Assembly: GCA_965204415.1 (NCBI GenBank)
Contig: CBDBEL010000003.1
Location: 310,001 to 374,000 of the forward strand
Origin: Aldehydirespirator sp965204415
Lineage (GTDB): Bacteria > Actinomycetota > Acidimicrobiia > Acidimicrobiales > Aldehydirespiratoraceae
Reading direction: 5' to 3'
Length of the DNA: 64,000 bases
Below the pieces are notes generated by a model. The model searched no databases. It was not told the origin of the DNA and saw only the letters and a program-made list of their open reading frames with translations. Made by a program: the position numbers and the translations under genes. The first letter of the stretch is position 1; every line of letters begins with the position of its first letter. Shown piece by piece: positions 24,706-32,829 of this stretch.

Positions 24706-25899
24706 GTGAACACTGGCGGGGAGGCGCCGAGGACGCTTCGGACCGAGGTGCAGGACATCCTCGAGCGGGGCGTGAGCGTCGGCGACGTCGCCGGTGCGGC
24801 GGCCCAAGTCGTCACCGGCGACGGGCTCCTCGCCGCCGCGGCCGCGGGGCGCCGGTCCGCGGCCACCGCCGAGCCGATGAGGCTCGACACGGTCTGCTGG
24901 ATCGCCTCGATGACCAAAGCCATCACCGGCGCGGCGGCCATGCAGCTCGTGGAGCGGGGCGAACTCCACCTCGACGAGCCCGCGTCGAGCGTTCTGCCCA
25001 ACCTTGCCGGCGCGGGAGTGCTCGAGGGCTTCGACGGCGACGGGCAGCCAGTGGTGCGCCCGGCCAGGGGCCAGATCTCGCTGCGCCATCTGCTGACCCA
25101 CACCGCCGGGTTCGGCTACCAGTTCTGGAGCGAGCCTCTGCTTCGCTATCACCGAGAGACCCGAACCGACTCGCTCACGAGCGGCGAGCTGGTGGCGACC
25201 GCGGGAGTGCCGGCGCTGTTCGATCCCGGGGAGCGCTGGATGTACGGCATCAGCATCGACTTCGTGGGCCGCATCGTGGAAGAGGTCTCGGGCCAGCGCC
25301 TCGACGACTACTTCGACGAGCACATCCTCGGTCCGCTGGGCATGGACTCGACCGCCTTCAGCCTCAGCGACGAGATGCAGTCCCGCCTGTCCGCTGTGCA
25401 TGTCCGGCTGCCCGACGGCTCGCTGACCGTTCGCGATCTCCCCCGTTCTCCCGAACCGAGGTTCCCGTCGGGCGGCGGCGGGCTCTACAGCACGGCCCAG
25501 GACTACTGCCGGTTCCTGCAGATGATCCTGGGCCGGGGCAGCCGCAACGGCGTGAGAGTGCTGCACCCCGCCACGGTCGACCAGATGACGGCCAACAACA
25601 TCGGGGACCTTCGGGTGGTCGCCCTGCCCTCGGCGATGCCCGAACTAACGAACGACGCCGAGTTCTTCCCCGGCATCCACAAGACCTGGGGCCTGACCTT
25701 CCAGATCAACGAGGAGCCGCTACCCACGGGCCGCCCCGCCGGCGGGCTCATGTGGGCCGGCGTAGCCAACACATTCTTCTGGATCGACATCGACAACCAG
25801 ATCGCCGGCACCTACATGAGCCAGCAACTCCCGTTCGCCGACGCCCGTTCGTACCAGCTCTACATCGACATCGAGACCGCCACCTACCGCCACCTGTAA
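24706..25899 (+). CDS. Beta-lactamase-fold serine hydrolase (EstB/class C type)
   Basis: This 397-residue protein is a penicillin-binding-like serine hydrolase. The catalytic SxxK is S68-M-T-K71 in WIASMTKAITG. The second motif is MYGIS, where Tyr is present but the usual Asn is not, as in esterases of this fold. A further GGGGLYSTAQDYCRFLQ block is typical of the family. It starts at GTG 24706 and has no signal peptide, so a cytoplasmic esterase or amidase is more likely than a secreted beta-lactamase. An interspersed repeat begins 2 bases after its stop. Confidence 0.87.
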   Translation: MNTGGEAPRTLRTEVQDILERGVSVGDVAGAAAQVVTGDGLLAAAAAGRRSAATAEPMRLDTVCWIASMTKAITGAAAMQLVERGELHLDEPASSVLPNLAGAGVLEGFDGDGQPVVRPARGQISLRHLLTHTAGFGYQFWSEPLLRYHRETRTDSLTSGELVATAGVPALFDPGERWMYGISIDFVGRIVEEVSGQRLDDYFDEHILGPLGMDSTAFSLSDEMQSRLSAVHVRLPDGSLTVRDLPRSPEPRFPSGGGGLYSTAQDYCRFLQMILGRGSRNGVRVLHPATVDQMTANNIGDLRVVALPSAMPELTNDAEFFPGIHKTWGLTFQINEEPLPTGRPAGGLMWAGVANTFFWIDIDNQIAGTYMSQQLPFADARSYQLYIDIETATYRHL

Positions 25900-25900
25900 G

Positions 25901-26034
25901 AGGCCGAGCGGATAGGCGGGACGACGCGGCCCATACGGCGCGAGGCCGTGGCCCGAGCAGCCCGTGAGCGCAGCGAACAAGAGCGGGAGTGACTCCGCTG
26001 CGACGCGACAGGTTCTCGCCTATCCGCGTGGCCC
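25901..26034 (+). repeat. Interspersed palindromic element, copy A
   Basis: This 134-bp element has imperfect 18-bp inverted ends (25901-25918 and 26017-26034; the inner 11 bases, GCGGATAGGCG and its complement, are perfect). Its core (25941-26009) matches copy B (45111-45179) at all but about three positions. It starts directly after the stop of the serine hydrolase gene. It has no coding capacity of its own. Confidence 0.85.
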
Positions 26035-26036
26035 CT

Positions 26037-26069
26037 AGGTAGCAGCAGTCTTGCGCAGGTAGCAGCAGT
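26037..26069. promoter_or_regulatory. Paired direct repeats upstream of TetR gene
   Basis: AGGTAGCAGCAGT occurs at 26037-26049 and again at 26057-26069, 20 bases apart (two helical turns), just upstream of the TetR promoter. Spacing and place suggest a tandem binding site for a regulator. Confidence 0.5.
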
Positions 26070-26100
26070 AATCAACGGTTAGCTGAGTTCGACTACCAAC

Positions 26101-26106
26101 TATGAT
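26101..26106 (+). promoter_or_regulatory. -10 box for probable leaderless TetR mRNA
   Basis: TATGAT ends 6 bases before ATG 26113, and no ribosome site is visible upstream of that ATG. This geometry, TANNNT just before the start codon, is the typical mark of leaderless transcripts in actinobacteria. Confidence 0.55.
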
Positions 26107-26112
26107 GCCGGA

Positions 26113-26757
26113 ATGAGTGAGCGAGCGGTAGGCAATGAGTCCGAGGCAGAGTCCGGCGGCGCGATCGCGGGCTCACGTAAATCACAAGCTGTCACAAGGC
26201 GACTGCTGGACGCGGCCGTGGAAGTGTTCGGTGAGCGCGGCTTCGAGGCGGCTCGCGTCCATGAGGTCGCTCGACGCTGTGGTATGACGACCGGCGCCGT
26301 CTACTCGCGCTGGCCGACCAAACTCGACCTGTTCCTCGCCGTCGTCGAGTACGTGAGTCCTCAGAGGATGCTGTTCATGGTCGGCAGCACCGACATGTCG
26401 ACCGAGGACAAGTTCGCCACCTTGGGCGCGAATCTGCTGTCGACGAGTGGTCAGCAGTTTCGAGACGTGATGCTCGAGGCGTTCGTGACCGCACGTCGCG
26501 ATGAATCGCTCGCTGGGCTGGTCTCGGCGTCGCTTGCGGCTGAGGCCACCTCCTTGAGCGCGATGATCGCCGAAGGCAAGGAATCGGGTCTCATCGACCC
26601 GTCATTGAGCACCGAGGCCATGGTGTTGCTCTGCCAGGTCCTCGGTCTGGGCACCCATCTGGCCCTTTCCGTGGAACCGGACGGCCGGCCAGTACCGGCC
26701 CCAGACGACTGGAACGACTTGATCCTGCGAGTCATCGGAGCCGTGGCCGCACCGTAG
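26113..26757 (+). CDS. TetR-family transcriptional regulator
   Basis: This 214-residue regulator has its helix-turn-helix at about residues 28-72 (TRRLLDAAVEVFGERGFEAARV, then GMTTGAVYSRWPTKLDLFLAV). A helical ligand domain follows. The start at ATG 26113 fits a leaderless transcript from TATGAT at 26101. Two 13-bp direct repeats lie upstream and could be its own operator. Codon usage is somewhat less GC-rich than that of its neighbours. It precedes three LLM-class oxidoreductase genes, which are plausible targets. Confidence 0.9.
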   Translation: MSERAVGNESEAESGGAIAGSRKSQAVTRRLLDAAVEVFGERGFEAARVHEVARRCGMTTGAVYSRWPTKLDLFLAVVEYVSPQRMLFMVGSTDMSTEDKFATLGANLLSTSGQQFRDVMLEAFVTARRDESLAGLVSASLAAEATSLSAMIAEGKESGLIDPSLSTEAMVLLCQVLGLGTHLALSVEPDGRPVPAPDDWNDLILRVIGAVAAP

Positions 26758-26908
26758 TCAGGCGATCCCCATAGCATCGGCGGATCAGGCCGGGCATGAG
26801 CCCGCACCGCCAACAGAGACGGGATCGAAGTGATAGTCGGGCTCGACACTGAACCTCGCGAGGCGGGCGAGCCGGCCGACCGGAGCGTTGCCGTGCACCG
26901 GAGCTGAA

Positions 26909-27712
26909 GTGCGGATCGGGATCTCGCCGTTCGCCACCACCCAACAGATCACACTCGAGCTGGGCCGGATCGCGGTGGAGGGCGGGCTCGACACTCTCTG
27001 GCTGGGCGACGGCTATCTCGCCAACCCCGACTTCGTGGGCTGGGCCGGCGCGATGGAGAGCCTCACCGAACTGGCCTGGCTGGCCGGCCGGTTTCCCACT
27101 GCCCGCACCGGCATCGCGGCCGCCATCCTCCCGTTGCGCGATCCGGCCTGGCTCGCCAAGCAGGCCAACACGCTCCACCGGATGGCGGGCGGCGGGTTCG
27201 TTCTCGTCGTCACGCCCGGATTCTGGACCCACGACCTGGAAGCGGGGGGTATCGCCTTCAGCGATCGTGCGGCCGTATTCGACGACCGCCTCGCGGACCT
27301 CCGTCGCCTTCTCGTCGACGAGACCCTGTCCCCTGGACCCTCCAGCACCGGTCCGCCGCCGGTGTGGCTGGCCGGAGCGGCGAAGACGATGGCCCGAGCG
27401 GTGACGCTGGGCTTGCCCTTCCTGTCTTCACGGGCCACACCCGACGAGCTCGCGCCGGTCGCACGGCGGTTCTTCGACTCGGGCGGGGAGTTCCTGGCCC
27501 ACCGGACGCGACTCGAGTACGGCGCCCATGATGTGACCGGGGACGTCGTCGAGTGGCACGCGACCACCGGTTCGGTGGACGAGATGGTCGACACCATCGG
27601 CCGCTACGCGGAGCTGGGAGTACGGGACCTGTCGATCATCCCCGGACAGGACGACACCAGCTCGCTGCGAACGGTGCAGATCCTCGCCTCCGAAGTGATG
27701 CCCCGACTGTGA
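26909..27712 (+). CDS. LLM-class flavin/F420-dependent oxidoreductase
   Basis: This 267-residue luciferase-like TIM barrel begins VRIGISPFATTQQ, typical of the family. GTG 26909 is preferred over TTG 26888 because GGAG lies 5 bases upstream. Family features include the early LGDGYLANPDFVGW strand, TGIAAAILPLRDP and the PVWLAGAA segment of the cofactor pocket. It is shorter than the usual 300-340 residues, and the middle insertion segment looks reduced. Substrate and cofactor (FMN or F420) cannot be told apart by eye. Its last bases are the first unit of a 45-bp tandem repeat. Confidence 0.85.
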   Translation: MRIGISPFATTQQITLELGRIAVEGGLDTLWLGDGYLANPDFVGWAGAMESLTELAWLAGRFPTARTGIAAAILPLRDPAWLAKQANTLHRMAGGGFVLVVTPGFWTHDLEAGGIAFSDRAAVFDDRLADLRRLLVDETLSPGPSSTGPPPVWLAGAAKTMARAVTLGLPFLSSRATPDELAPVARRFFDSGGEFLAHRTRLEYGAHDVTGDVVEWHATTGSVDEMVDTIGRYAELGVRDLSIIPGQDDTSSLRTVQILASEVMPRL

Positions 27713-27802
27713 GCGGCGATGACGCCACCCGCCTCCGAAGTGATGCCCCGACTGTGAGCGGCGATGACGCCACCCGCCTCCGAAGTGATGCCCCGACTGT
27801 GA
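27686..27802 (+). repeat. 45-bp tandem repeat duplicating a gene 3' end
   Basis: Units start at 27686, 27731 and 27776 (the third is cut after 27 bases). Each unit carries the coding sequence for SEVMPRL and the TGA stop, so the repeat copies the last codons of the LLM gene into the intergenic space towards the convergent gene at 27814. Confidence 0.95.
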
Positions 27803-27813
27803 CAGGCCCGGTG

Positions 27814-28392
27814 TCAGCGCGCGCCGGGAACCGCGTTCGTCGCCTGCCGTGTGGTGGTCATCACGCTGCGAAGCCCGAGGCCCATCACCACCCGGTTGAT
27901 GTAGGCGTAGTAGGCGACCATGTTGTTGAGATCGAGGATGTCAAGATCGCTCAGCCCGTGCTCGCGCAGCGGGTCGAGGTCGTCCTCGACGACCGCGTCA
28001 GGCGACACCGTGAGCTTGGCGGCATAGGCGCAGATCGCGTCGAAGCGGCCGTCGCCGGAGCCCACACTGGCCGGGTCGGCGTCGATGGCGTCAAGCACCT
28101 CGGTGGCGAGGCCGAGCGACTCGAGCTTGAGTCGCAGCCCCGATGCGCAGTGGTCGGTTCCGTTCAGCCGGGATGTCACGAGAGCGGCCGATTGGCGCTC
28201 GATCGGAGTGAGCTGCGACGGGCAGTGCTCGACCGTGCGATAGAGCCGGAGCCGCTCCTCGACGATGGCGGGATACAGGCTCCCGAGCATCGTGAACTCG
28301 GCCGGCGCCCCCAGCGCGGCTGCCTGCCAGTCGTAGGCATCGCGGAGCGGACCCTCGGCGTCGCCCCAAGAGACGGTGTCGATCCAGGCCAT
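27814..28392 (-). CDS. Carboxymuconolactone decarboxylase/AhpD-like protein, degenerate redox motif
   Basis: This 192-residue all-helical protein is of the CMD/AhpD superfamily. The family motif SxxNxCxYCxxxH appears here as S74-R-L-N77-G-T79-D-H81-C82, with Leu at the usual His position 86. The first Cys, the Tyr and the His of the AhpD proton relay are therefore replaced and only C82 remains. Peroxidase activity of the AhpD kind is unlikely; a decarboxylase-like or binding role is possible. It is divergent from the LLM gene at 28416 with a 23-base gap. Confidence 0.8.
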   Translation of the reverse strand: MAWIDTVSWGDAEGPLRDAYDWQAAALGAPAEFTMLGSLYPAIVEERLRLYRTVEHCPSQLTPIERQSAALVTSRLNGTDHCASGLRLKLESLGLATEVLDAIDADPASVGSGDGRFDAICAYAAKLTVSPDAVVEDDLDPLREHGLSDLDILDLNNMVAYYAYINRVVMGLGLRSVMTTTRQATNAVPGAR

Positions 28393-28415
28393 GACCGCGA
28401 TGGTAGGCCGGTGCC

Positions 28416-29408
28416 GTGAGTGGCGACACCACTCCCGCGGTCGGAGTGTGGGTGTTCCCGGAGGCGCCGGCGCCCGAGTTGGTCGACCTGGCCCGCCATG
28501 TCGAGGATCTCGGCCTCGACGAGTTGTGGGTGGGCGACGAGGGCCCCGCGCGCGACCCCTTCGCGGTGCTCGCCGCGGCCGCGGCGGTCACCAACCGGAT
28601 CCGGCTGGCCACCGGCATCACCAATCCCTATGTGCGTCACCCCGGTGTGGCTGCCGCGAGCATGCTCACCATCCACGAACTCAGCGGCGGCCGCGCGGTG
28701 CTGGGGGTGGGAGCGGGGGGCCAGCTGTCGCTGTCACCGTTCGGGTTGCAGGCCTCCCGGCCGCTACACCGCATGAGCGAGTTCCTCGACATCGCCCGCG
28801 CGGTCGCCGCCGGAGAGCCCGCGGCCGGGTATTCGCCCCCCGACGTGGCCGTCACCGAGCGGGCCGCCGGCGCGCCGCTCCCCGTGTTCATAGGCGCCCG
28901 CGGCCCCCGCCTCAACCGCTTGGCGTCGCAGCGGGCCGACGGCGCATTCGTGTCCGGCATGCCTCCGTTCCGTTATCCGGACGTGGTCGGCTGGGCCCGC
29001 TCGGCGCGATCGATCGACATCGCGCTGTACCCGAGCGTGGCCTTCACCGAAGAGGCGGTGGAGCGGCACCGGCCCGAGATGATCTGGGGGCTGCTGGACA
29101 CGCCACCGGAGGTACGGGACGAGCTCGGGCTCGACCTGGCCGCCGTGAAGGCAGCGGCCCAGGCGATCCGGCAGGGCGACCCGGAACCGGCACGAGGGCT
29201 GGTCGACGACTCGGTGCTCGAACGGGTGATGCTGGTGGGAGAGCCCTCGGTGGTTGGCGCCAGACTGGCGGGCCTCGTGCGGGAGCATCGGCCCGCGAGC
29301 ATCGGGCTCGCCCTCCTCCAGGACGACATGCACGAGGGTGTGGACCACGCCGCTGAGGCTTTCGAAGCCATGGTCGCCGAGCTGGGAGGCGAACGATGGT
29401 CGGGGTGA
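28416..29408 (+). CDS. LLM-class flavin/F420-dependent oxidoreductase
   Basis: This 330-residue luciferase-like oxidoreductase has the early barrel strand DELWVGDEGPARDPF, RIRLATGITNPYVRHP, the GGRAVLGVGAGG glycine loop and PVFIGARGPRLNRLASQRADGAF, all standard family blocks. The layout resembles methylene-tetrahydromethanopterin-reductase-like F420 enzymes. It starts at GTG 28416. Its last 13 bases overlap the start of the next LLM gene, indicating translational coupling and possibly a two-subunit enzyme. Confidence 0.9.
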   Translation: MSGDTTPAVGVWVFPEAPAPELVDLARHVEDLGLDELWVGDEGPARDPFAVLAAAAAVTNRIRLATGITNPYVRHPGVAAASMLTIHELSGGRAVLGVGAGGQLSLSPFGLQASRPLHRMSEFLDIARAVAAGEPAAGYSPPDVAVTERAAGAPLPVFIGARGPRLNRLASQRADGAFVSGMPPFRYPDVVGWARSARSIDIALYPSVAFTEEAVERHRPEMIWGLLDTPPEVRDELGLDLAAVKAAAQAIRQGDPEPARGLVDDSVLERVMLVGEPSVVGARLAGLVREHRPASIGLALLQDDMHEGVDHAAEAFEAMVAELGGERWSG

Positions 29409-30337
29409 TCAACCACATGCCCAACCCCGACACCGGCCAGGCGGTGGCGCTCGCCCAGGCTGCCGAGCACGCGGGGGCGCGGTGGATCGGCGTCGCCGAT
29501 GCCTTCTGGTGGCGCGACGTGTGGATGCTCCTCGACCGGGTCGCCGACGCGACGGAACGGATCGAACTGGGACCGGCGATGACGAATCCGTACATGCGCC
29601 ACCGGTTCCACACGGCCGCGGCACTGGCGACGCTGCAGGAGATGGCGCCCGGGCGGGTGTTCTGCGGGGTCGCGGCGGGCGGATCGGAGCTCACCGCCGC
29701 GGCCGGGATCTCCCGGCGGGACGCGGCGGCAAGGGTCACCGAACTCGTCGCCTTCCTGCGCGAGGTCGCCGGTAGCGGGACGCTCGACGCGACGTCCGGC
29801 CGCGGCCTCGATGTCGGCCTCGATCCGGTCCCGATCCTGATGGCGGGACGGGGCGACCAGATGATGCGGGCCGCCGGGGCGCTGGCCGACCGGGTCCTGC
29901 TGTGGGCCATCCCCGCCTCGGATCTTCGGCGTTCTGTGGCGCTCGTGCGCGACGGCGCCGCCCACCGGACCCGGCCGCCGGAGCTGATCTGGGCCCCGCT
30001 CGTCCGCCACGACGACGCCCCGCACGCGTCGATCATGCACGTCGCCGTGTACTCATCCCTCAACACCGCTGCAGCGGTGCGGCAGGCGTGGGGACTGGAC
30101 GACGGTCGCGTCAGCGCCATCCGGGAGCAACTGGTAAGGGGCGACACCGCGGCTGCCGGAGACCTCGTCCCGCCCGCCGCGCTCCAGGATCTGGTCTTCG
30201 AGAGTCCTGACCCCGAACCGATCGCGGCCATCGCCCGCGAGCTCGGGGTGTCGTCGCTGGCGGTGCCCGGATTCGACCCTGCAACCGTCAGCGATCACGT
30301 CCGCTGGGCCGCATCAGTCGAGGCCCTGCTCGCCTGA
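29396..30337 (+). CDS. LLM-class flavin/F420-dependent oxidoreductase
   Basis: This 313-residue luciferase-like protein is coupled to the previous gene by a 13-base overlap. Visible blocks are GARWIGVADAFWWRDVW, RIELGPAMTNPYMRH, GRVFCGVAAGGSE and PVPILMAGRGDQMMRAAGALADRVLLW. Pairing with a paralogous gene recalls luxAB-type heterodimers, though homodimers are common too. No flavin reductase lies nearby. Cofactor and substrate are unknown. Confidence 0.88.
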   Translation: MVGVINHMPNPDTGQAVALAQAAEHAGARWIGVADAFWWRDVWMLLDRVADATERIELGPAMTNPYMRHRFHTAAALATLQEMAPGRVFCGVAAGGSELTAAAGISRRDAAARVTELVAFLREVAGSGTLDATSGRGLDVGLDPVPILMAGRGDQMMRAAGALADRVLLWAIPASDLRRSVALVRDGAAHRTRPPELIWAPLVRHDDAPHASIMHVAVYSSLNTAAAVRQAWGLDDGRVSAIREQLVRGDTAAAGDLVPPAALQDLVFESPDPEPIAAIARELGVSSLAVPGFDPATVSDHVRWAASVEALLA

Positions 30338-30457
30338 CCCGAGTTTGGCGGCGCCCGCCGGCCCGAGCACATCGACTACTCCAAGAGCTGGGCCGCGAGC
30401 CGAACTTCACCGCCACCTGAGGAGCAGCACGGATGGGTGAGACTGATCCTAACGTCC

Positions 30458-32500
30458 TCATAGCCACTTGTCATACAGCAGCACACAGAACATAATGCTC
30501 ATAGCTGCGCTGATGAGCACTGCGGTAGCATGCTGGACAGTTAAATTCGGCTTGTAACGGAAGAACAGCTCATACTCCCGATCCAGCTTCTCGACAGGAG
30601 CCATCAGCGGCGTCTCGCGCTCACGTCGAATATCGAAGAGATTCACACAGAGGAAGGAAATGGTCGATGCAAAGAGCAGAATGAACACTTCTGACAAGAA
30701 CCCACTCCATGACGCATCAGAAGCGTCGAGTCCCATAGGACGAGTCAAGAGCCCCAATCCTACAGTCACTATGGCGAACGTCGCGAGCGACAACAGTTCT
30801 ACAATGTCTCTGCCTTGTTGTTTGCTATGAGCTAGCATGTCGAGTTGAGTTGAAACGGAGACAAGAGCTCTTACATCCGCAGGATCGTTCGGGTTCTTCA
30901 TGGCCAATTGAACCTCCCGCCTCACCTCGTCGTAGGTAGTGCGCAACTTCTTTGGACGTGCCACGTCCAAGTCAGCCAGCTTTTGGATTGTCTTCCTTCC
31001 TAGTATTCTTCGCTCTATCAAGTATTCGCATTCGCGAAACAAGGCAACCATCATCTCGTCCTCATGGGAGATGCGTGCCGTGAGACGAGTTACTCTGAAA
31101 CCAAGAATCAAGGCAAAGACTGTCGCTGAAAGCGCTATGATGCTCCAGTATCCGCCTGCTAGCCATTGCAGCCAAGACAAGGGGAGAAACTCATCGCGCA
31201 AGTAGACGAAAGTTCCAAACGACCAAATCGACAAGATGAACGATGTGAAGCCAAAGCGAGCTCCCGGCAGAGCGCTCTCGCTAAGGTGACGACGATCGCT
31301 CGTTTGGTCAGGCTTGAGCTGAATGAGAATATTGATTGCGATGATCAGTGCCGCACCCACCACAAACAGATCGAACCGAGGCAGCGACACTCCGTCCCAC
31401 ATCAACCATGCTAGGGCCAGCAACGGCGACAGGAAGAACAGAGCATTCACCGCCGGATGAGACGAGGCGATGTTGCCAACTCGCAACAATGTGGAGCCTG
31501 CCGCAGCTATCAACCCTAGCATGGTGCCACCTAGGACATCCAACCAACTCACCCCACCGAGACCGCCGGACATGAGCAGGCCCAGTGCCAACGACATCAG
31601 TAGTGTCAAGATCCTCGATACCGTGGTTCCAAGGACAGTCAGCCACAATAGCAGCTTGCGGTCGTCAGAGTCTCGATCCCCCGGACGCTTCTTCTCTTGC
31701 TGCGAGTCTGTCGTAGGACCATCAATGAGTTGGTAGAAGAGCAAAGATCCGAGTTTGAGAGCACCCAGTGCCCCGAGAGCTGTCAACGCAGCAGCAGCAA
31801 GAGATAGTATTATCCCCATCGAGGCACCGTAGGTAAGAAGATCAAGCGGGGATGTTAGACTGTCACCTGTTTGGCTGCCCAGCATGAACAGTAGTCCCAA
31901 CCCGGCAAGTAACGTCAGGACCACCTGTTCAGATGACGCTCTAGCCTTCCTTGGGCTCGCTGACCGCGCCTGACTGCGATATAGTTGATCTATCCGTTCG
32001 TATCGAAGAAGTCCATAGACAAGAAATGCTGGCCACAGTTCAGTGACCGTCGCTACAATTGCAGTCTCCACGAGTTGTGAGCCCAATACGAAGGGCACAA
32101 ACATGAATCCGGATGCGAGCGACCAAACCAAAGGCATCCTTAGCCATTTGGCACGATCTCTGTGAGTCTCATCACCCTTGTATGAGATATAGTAGCACTT
32201 CGCACCTGTTGATGTTTCTGTCTTGAGATAAGCTGTCCATAGTTGAATCGCGCCCAGTCTCGGGGCATTACCAGGAATGCGCTCGCCTACATACGCTCTC
32301 TTCGTTCCTAAGAGAAAGAGACAGAGCATCAATATCTGCATTACAAGGAAGAGAGAATTATAGAAGAAGGGATTGCTGTCCGCAGCTGTCTTGTGAACCA
32401 CTAGCGGTACCGTCGAATACGCAGCTGCCGAGCCGAGGATCGCCAGCGCTGTCAACCCTTGGTGTGCAGACTCATCAATTGCAGCGTCGGGTTCTGGCAC
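30458..32500 (-). CDS. Low-GC polytopic membrane protein, DMT/EamA-like N-terminal part
   Basis: This 680-residue protein (GTG start) has about ten hydrophobic segments in the first 490 residues, arranged like drug/metabolite-transporter repeats; the first, LAILGSAAAYSTVPLVVHK, resembles an EamA opening. A soluble helical stretch follows (about 500-590, with KTIQKLADLDVARPKKLR), then two or three more membrane segments near 600-675. Base composition is near 50% GC, far below both neighbours, and codon choice is correspondingly AT-tolerant, pointing to recent acquisition. Decayed gene fragments lie just beyond its start. The transporter assignment is tentative. Confidence 0.75.
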   Translation of the reverse strand: MPEPDAAIDESAHQGLTALAILGSAAAYSTVPLVVHKTAADSNPFFYNSLFLVMQILMLCLFLLGTKRAYVGERIPGNAPRLGAIQLWTAYLKTETSTGAKCYYISYKGDETHRDRAKWLRMPLVWSLASGFMFVPFVLGSQLVETAIVATVTELWPAFLVYGLLRYERIDQLYRSQARSASPRKARASSEQVVLTLLAGLGLLFMLGSQTGDSLTSPLDLLTYGASMGIILSLAAAALTALGALGALKLGSLLFYQLIDGPTTDSQQEKKRPGDRDSDDRKLLLWLTVLGTTVSRILTLLMSLALGLLMSGGLGGVSWLDVLGGTMLGLIAAAGSTLLRVGNIASSHPAVNALFFLSPLLALAWLMWDGVSLPRFDLFVVGAALIIAINILIQLKPDQTSDRRHLSESALPGARFGFTSFILSIWSFGTFVYLRDEFLPLSWLQWLAGGYWSIIALSATVFALILGFRVTRLTARISHEDEMMVALFRECEYLIERRILGRKTIQKLADLDVARPKKLRTTYDEVRREVQLAMKNPNDPADVRALVSVSTQLDMLAHSKQQGRDIVELLSLATFAIVTVGLGLLTRPMGLDASDASWSGFLSEVFILLFASTISFLCVNLFDIRRERETPLMAPVEKLDREYELFFRYKPNLTVQHATAVLISAAMSIMFCVLLYDKWL

Positions 32501-32539
32501 AGCCGAGAAGACTAACAGAGGTACCTCTGGGAATCATAA

Positions 32540-32640
32540 CGCCCTGCACCAAGAAGGCTCTTCGCGCTCATAGTGTTGGTGGTGTCCCTGACGGGTTGCG
32601 GGTCTGACTCGGCTCTTCGCTGGCTTCGTGCCTTGCATTC
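32540..32640 (+). pseudogene. Remnant of a lipoprotein gene start
   Basis: In the frame of base 32540 the sequence reads a basic stretch and then LFALIVLVVSLTGCGSDS, a textbook lipoprotein signal with lipobox LTGC. No ATG or ribosome site lies at the expected place, and the frame then loses protein-like composition. It looks like the 5' scrap of a lipoprotein gene. GTG 32573 lies inside the signal. Confidence 0.35.
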
Positions 32641-32648
32641 GATCTGTC

Positions 32649-32816
32649 GGCTCGTGGCCGGTCGGGGCGCGCATCCGAGCGTCGGCGGTCCTCAGCAAGG
32701 CCGAGCTGAAGGGAACCGCGCTCCAGACCACCCGGACCATGACCGTCGAGATCGAGGGGGCCGACAGGCCGGCTCTGGTCGCCGAGTGGATCGACCGGGC
32801 CGTCTACGACTCCTAG
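32649..32816 (+). pseudogene. C-terminal remnant of a MaoC-like acyl dehydratase
   Basis: The frame encodes PVGARIRASAVLSKAE, then TMTVEIEGADRPALVAEW and a stop at 32816. This matches the end of MaoC-family acyl-CoA dehydratases (PVGxRvRaxaxL..., ...TvEiEGqdkPalVAEW). Only about 55 residues remain; the catalytic Asp/His half is missing. It ends 13 bases before the stop of the convergent channel gene. Confidence 0.5.
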
Positions 32817-32829
32817 CGCTCGTCGCCTC

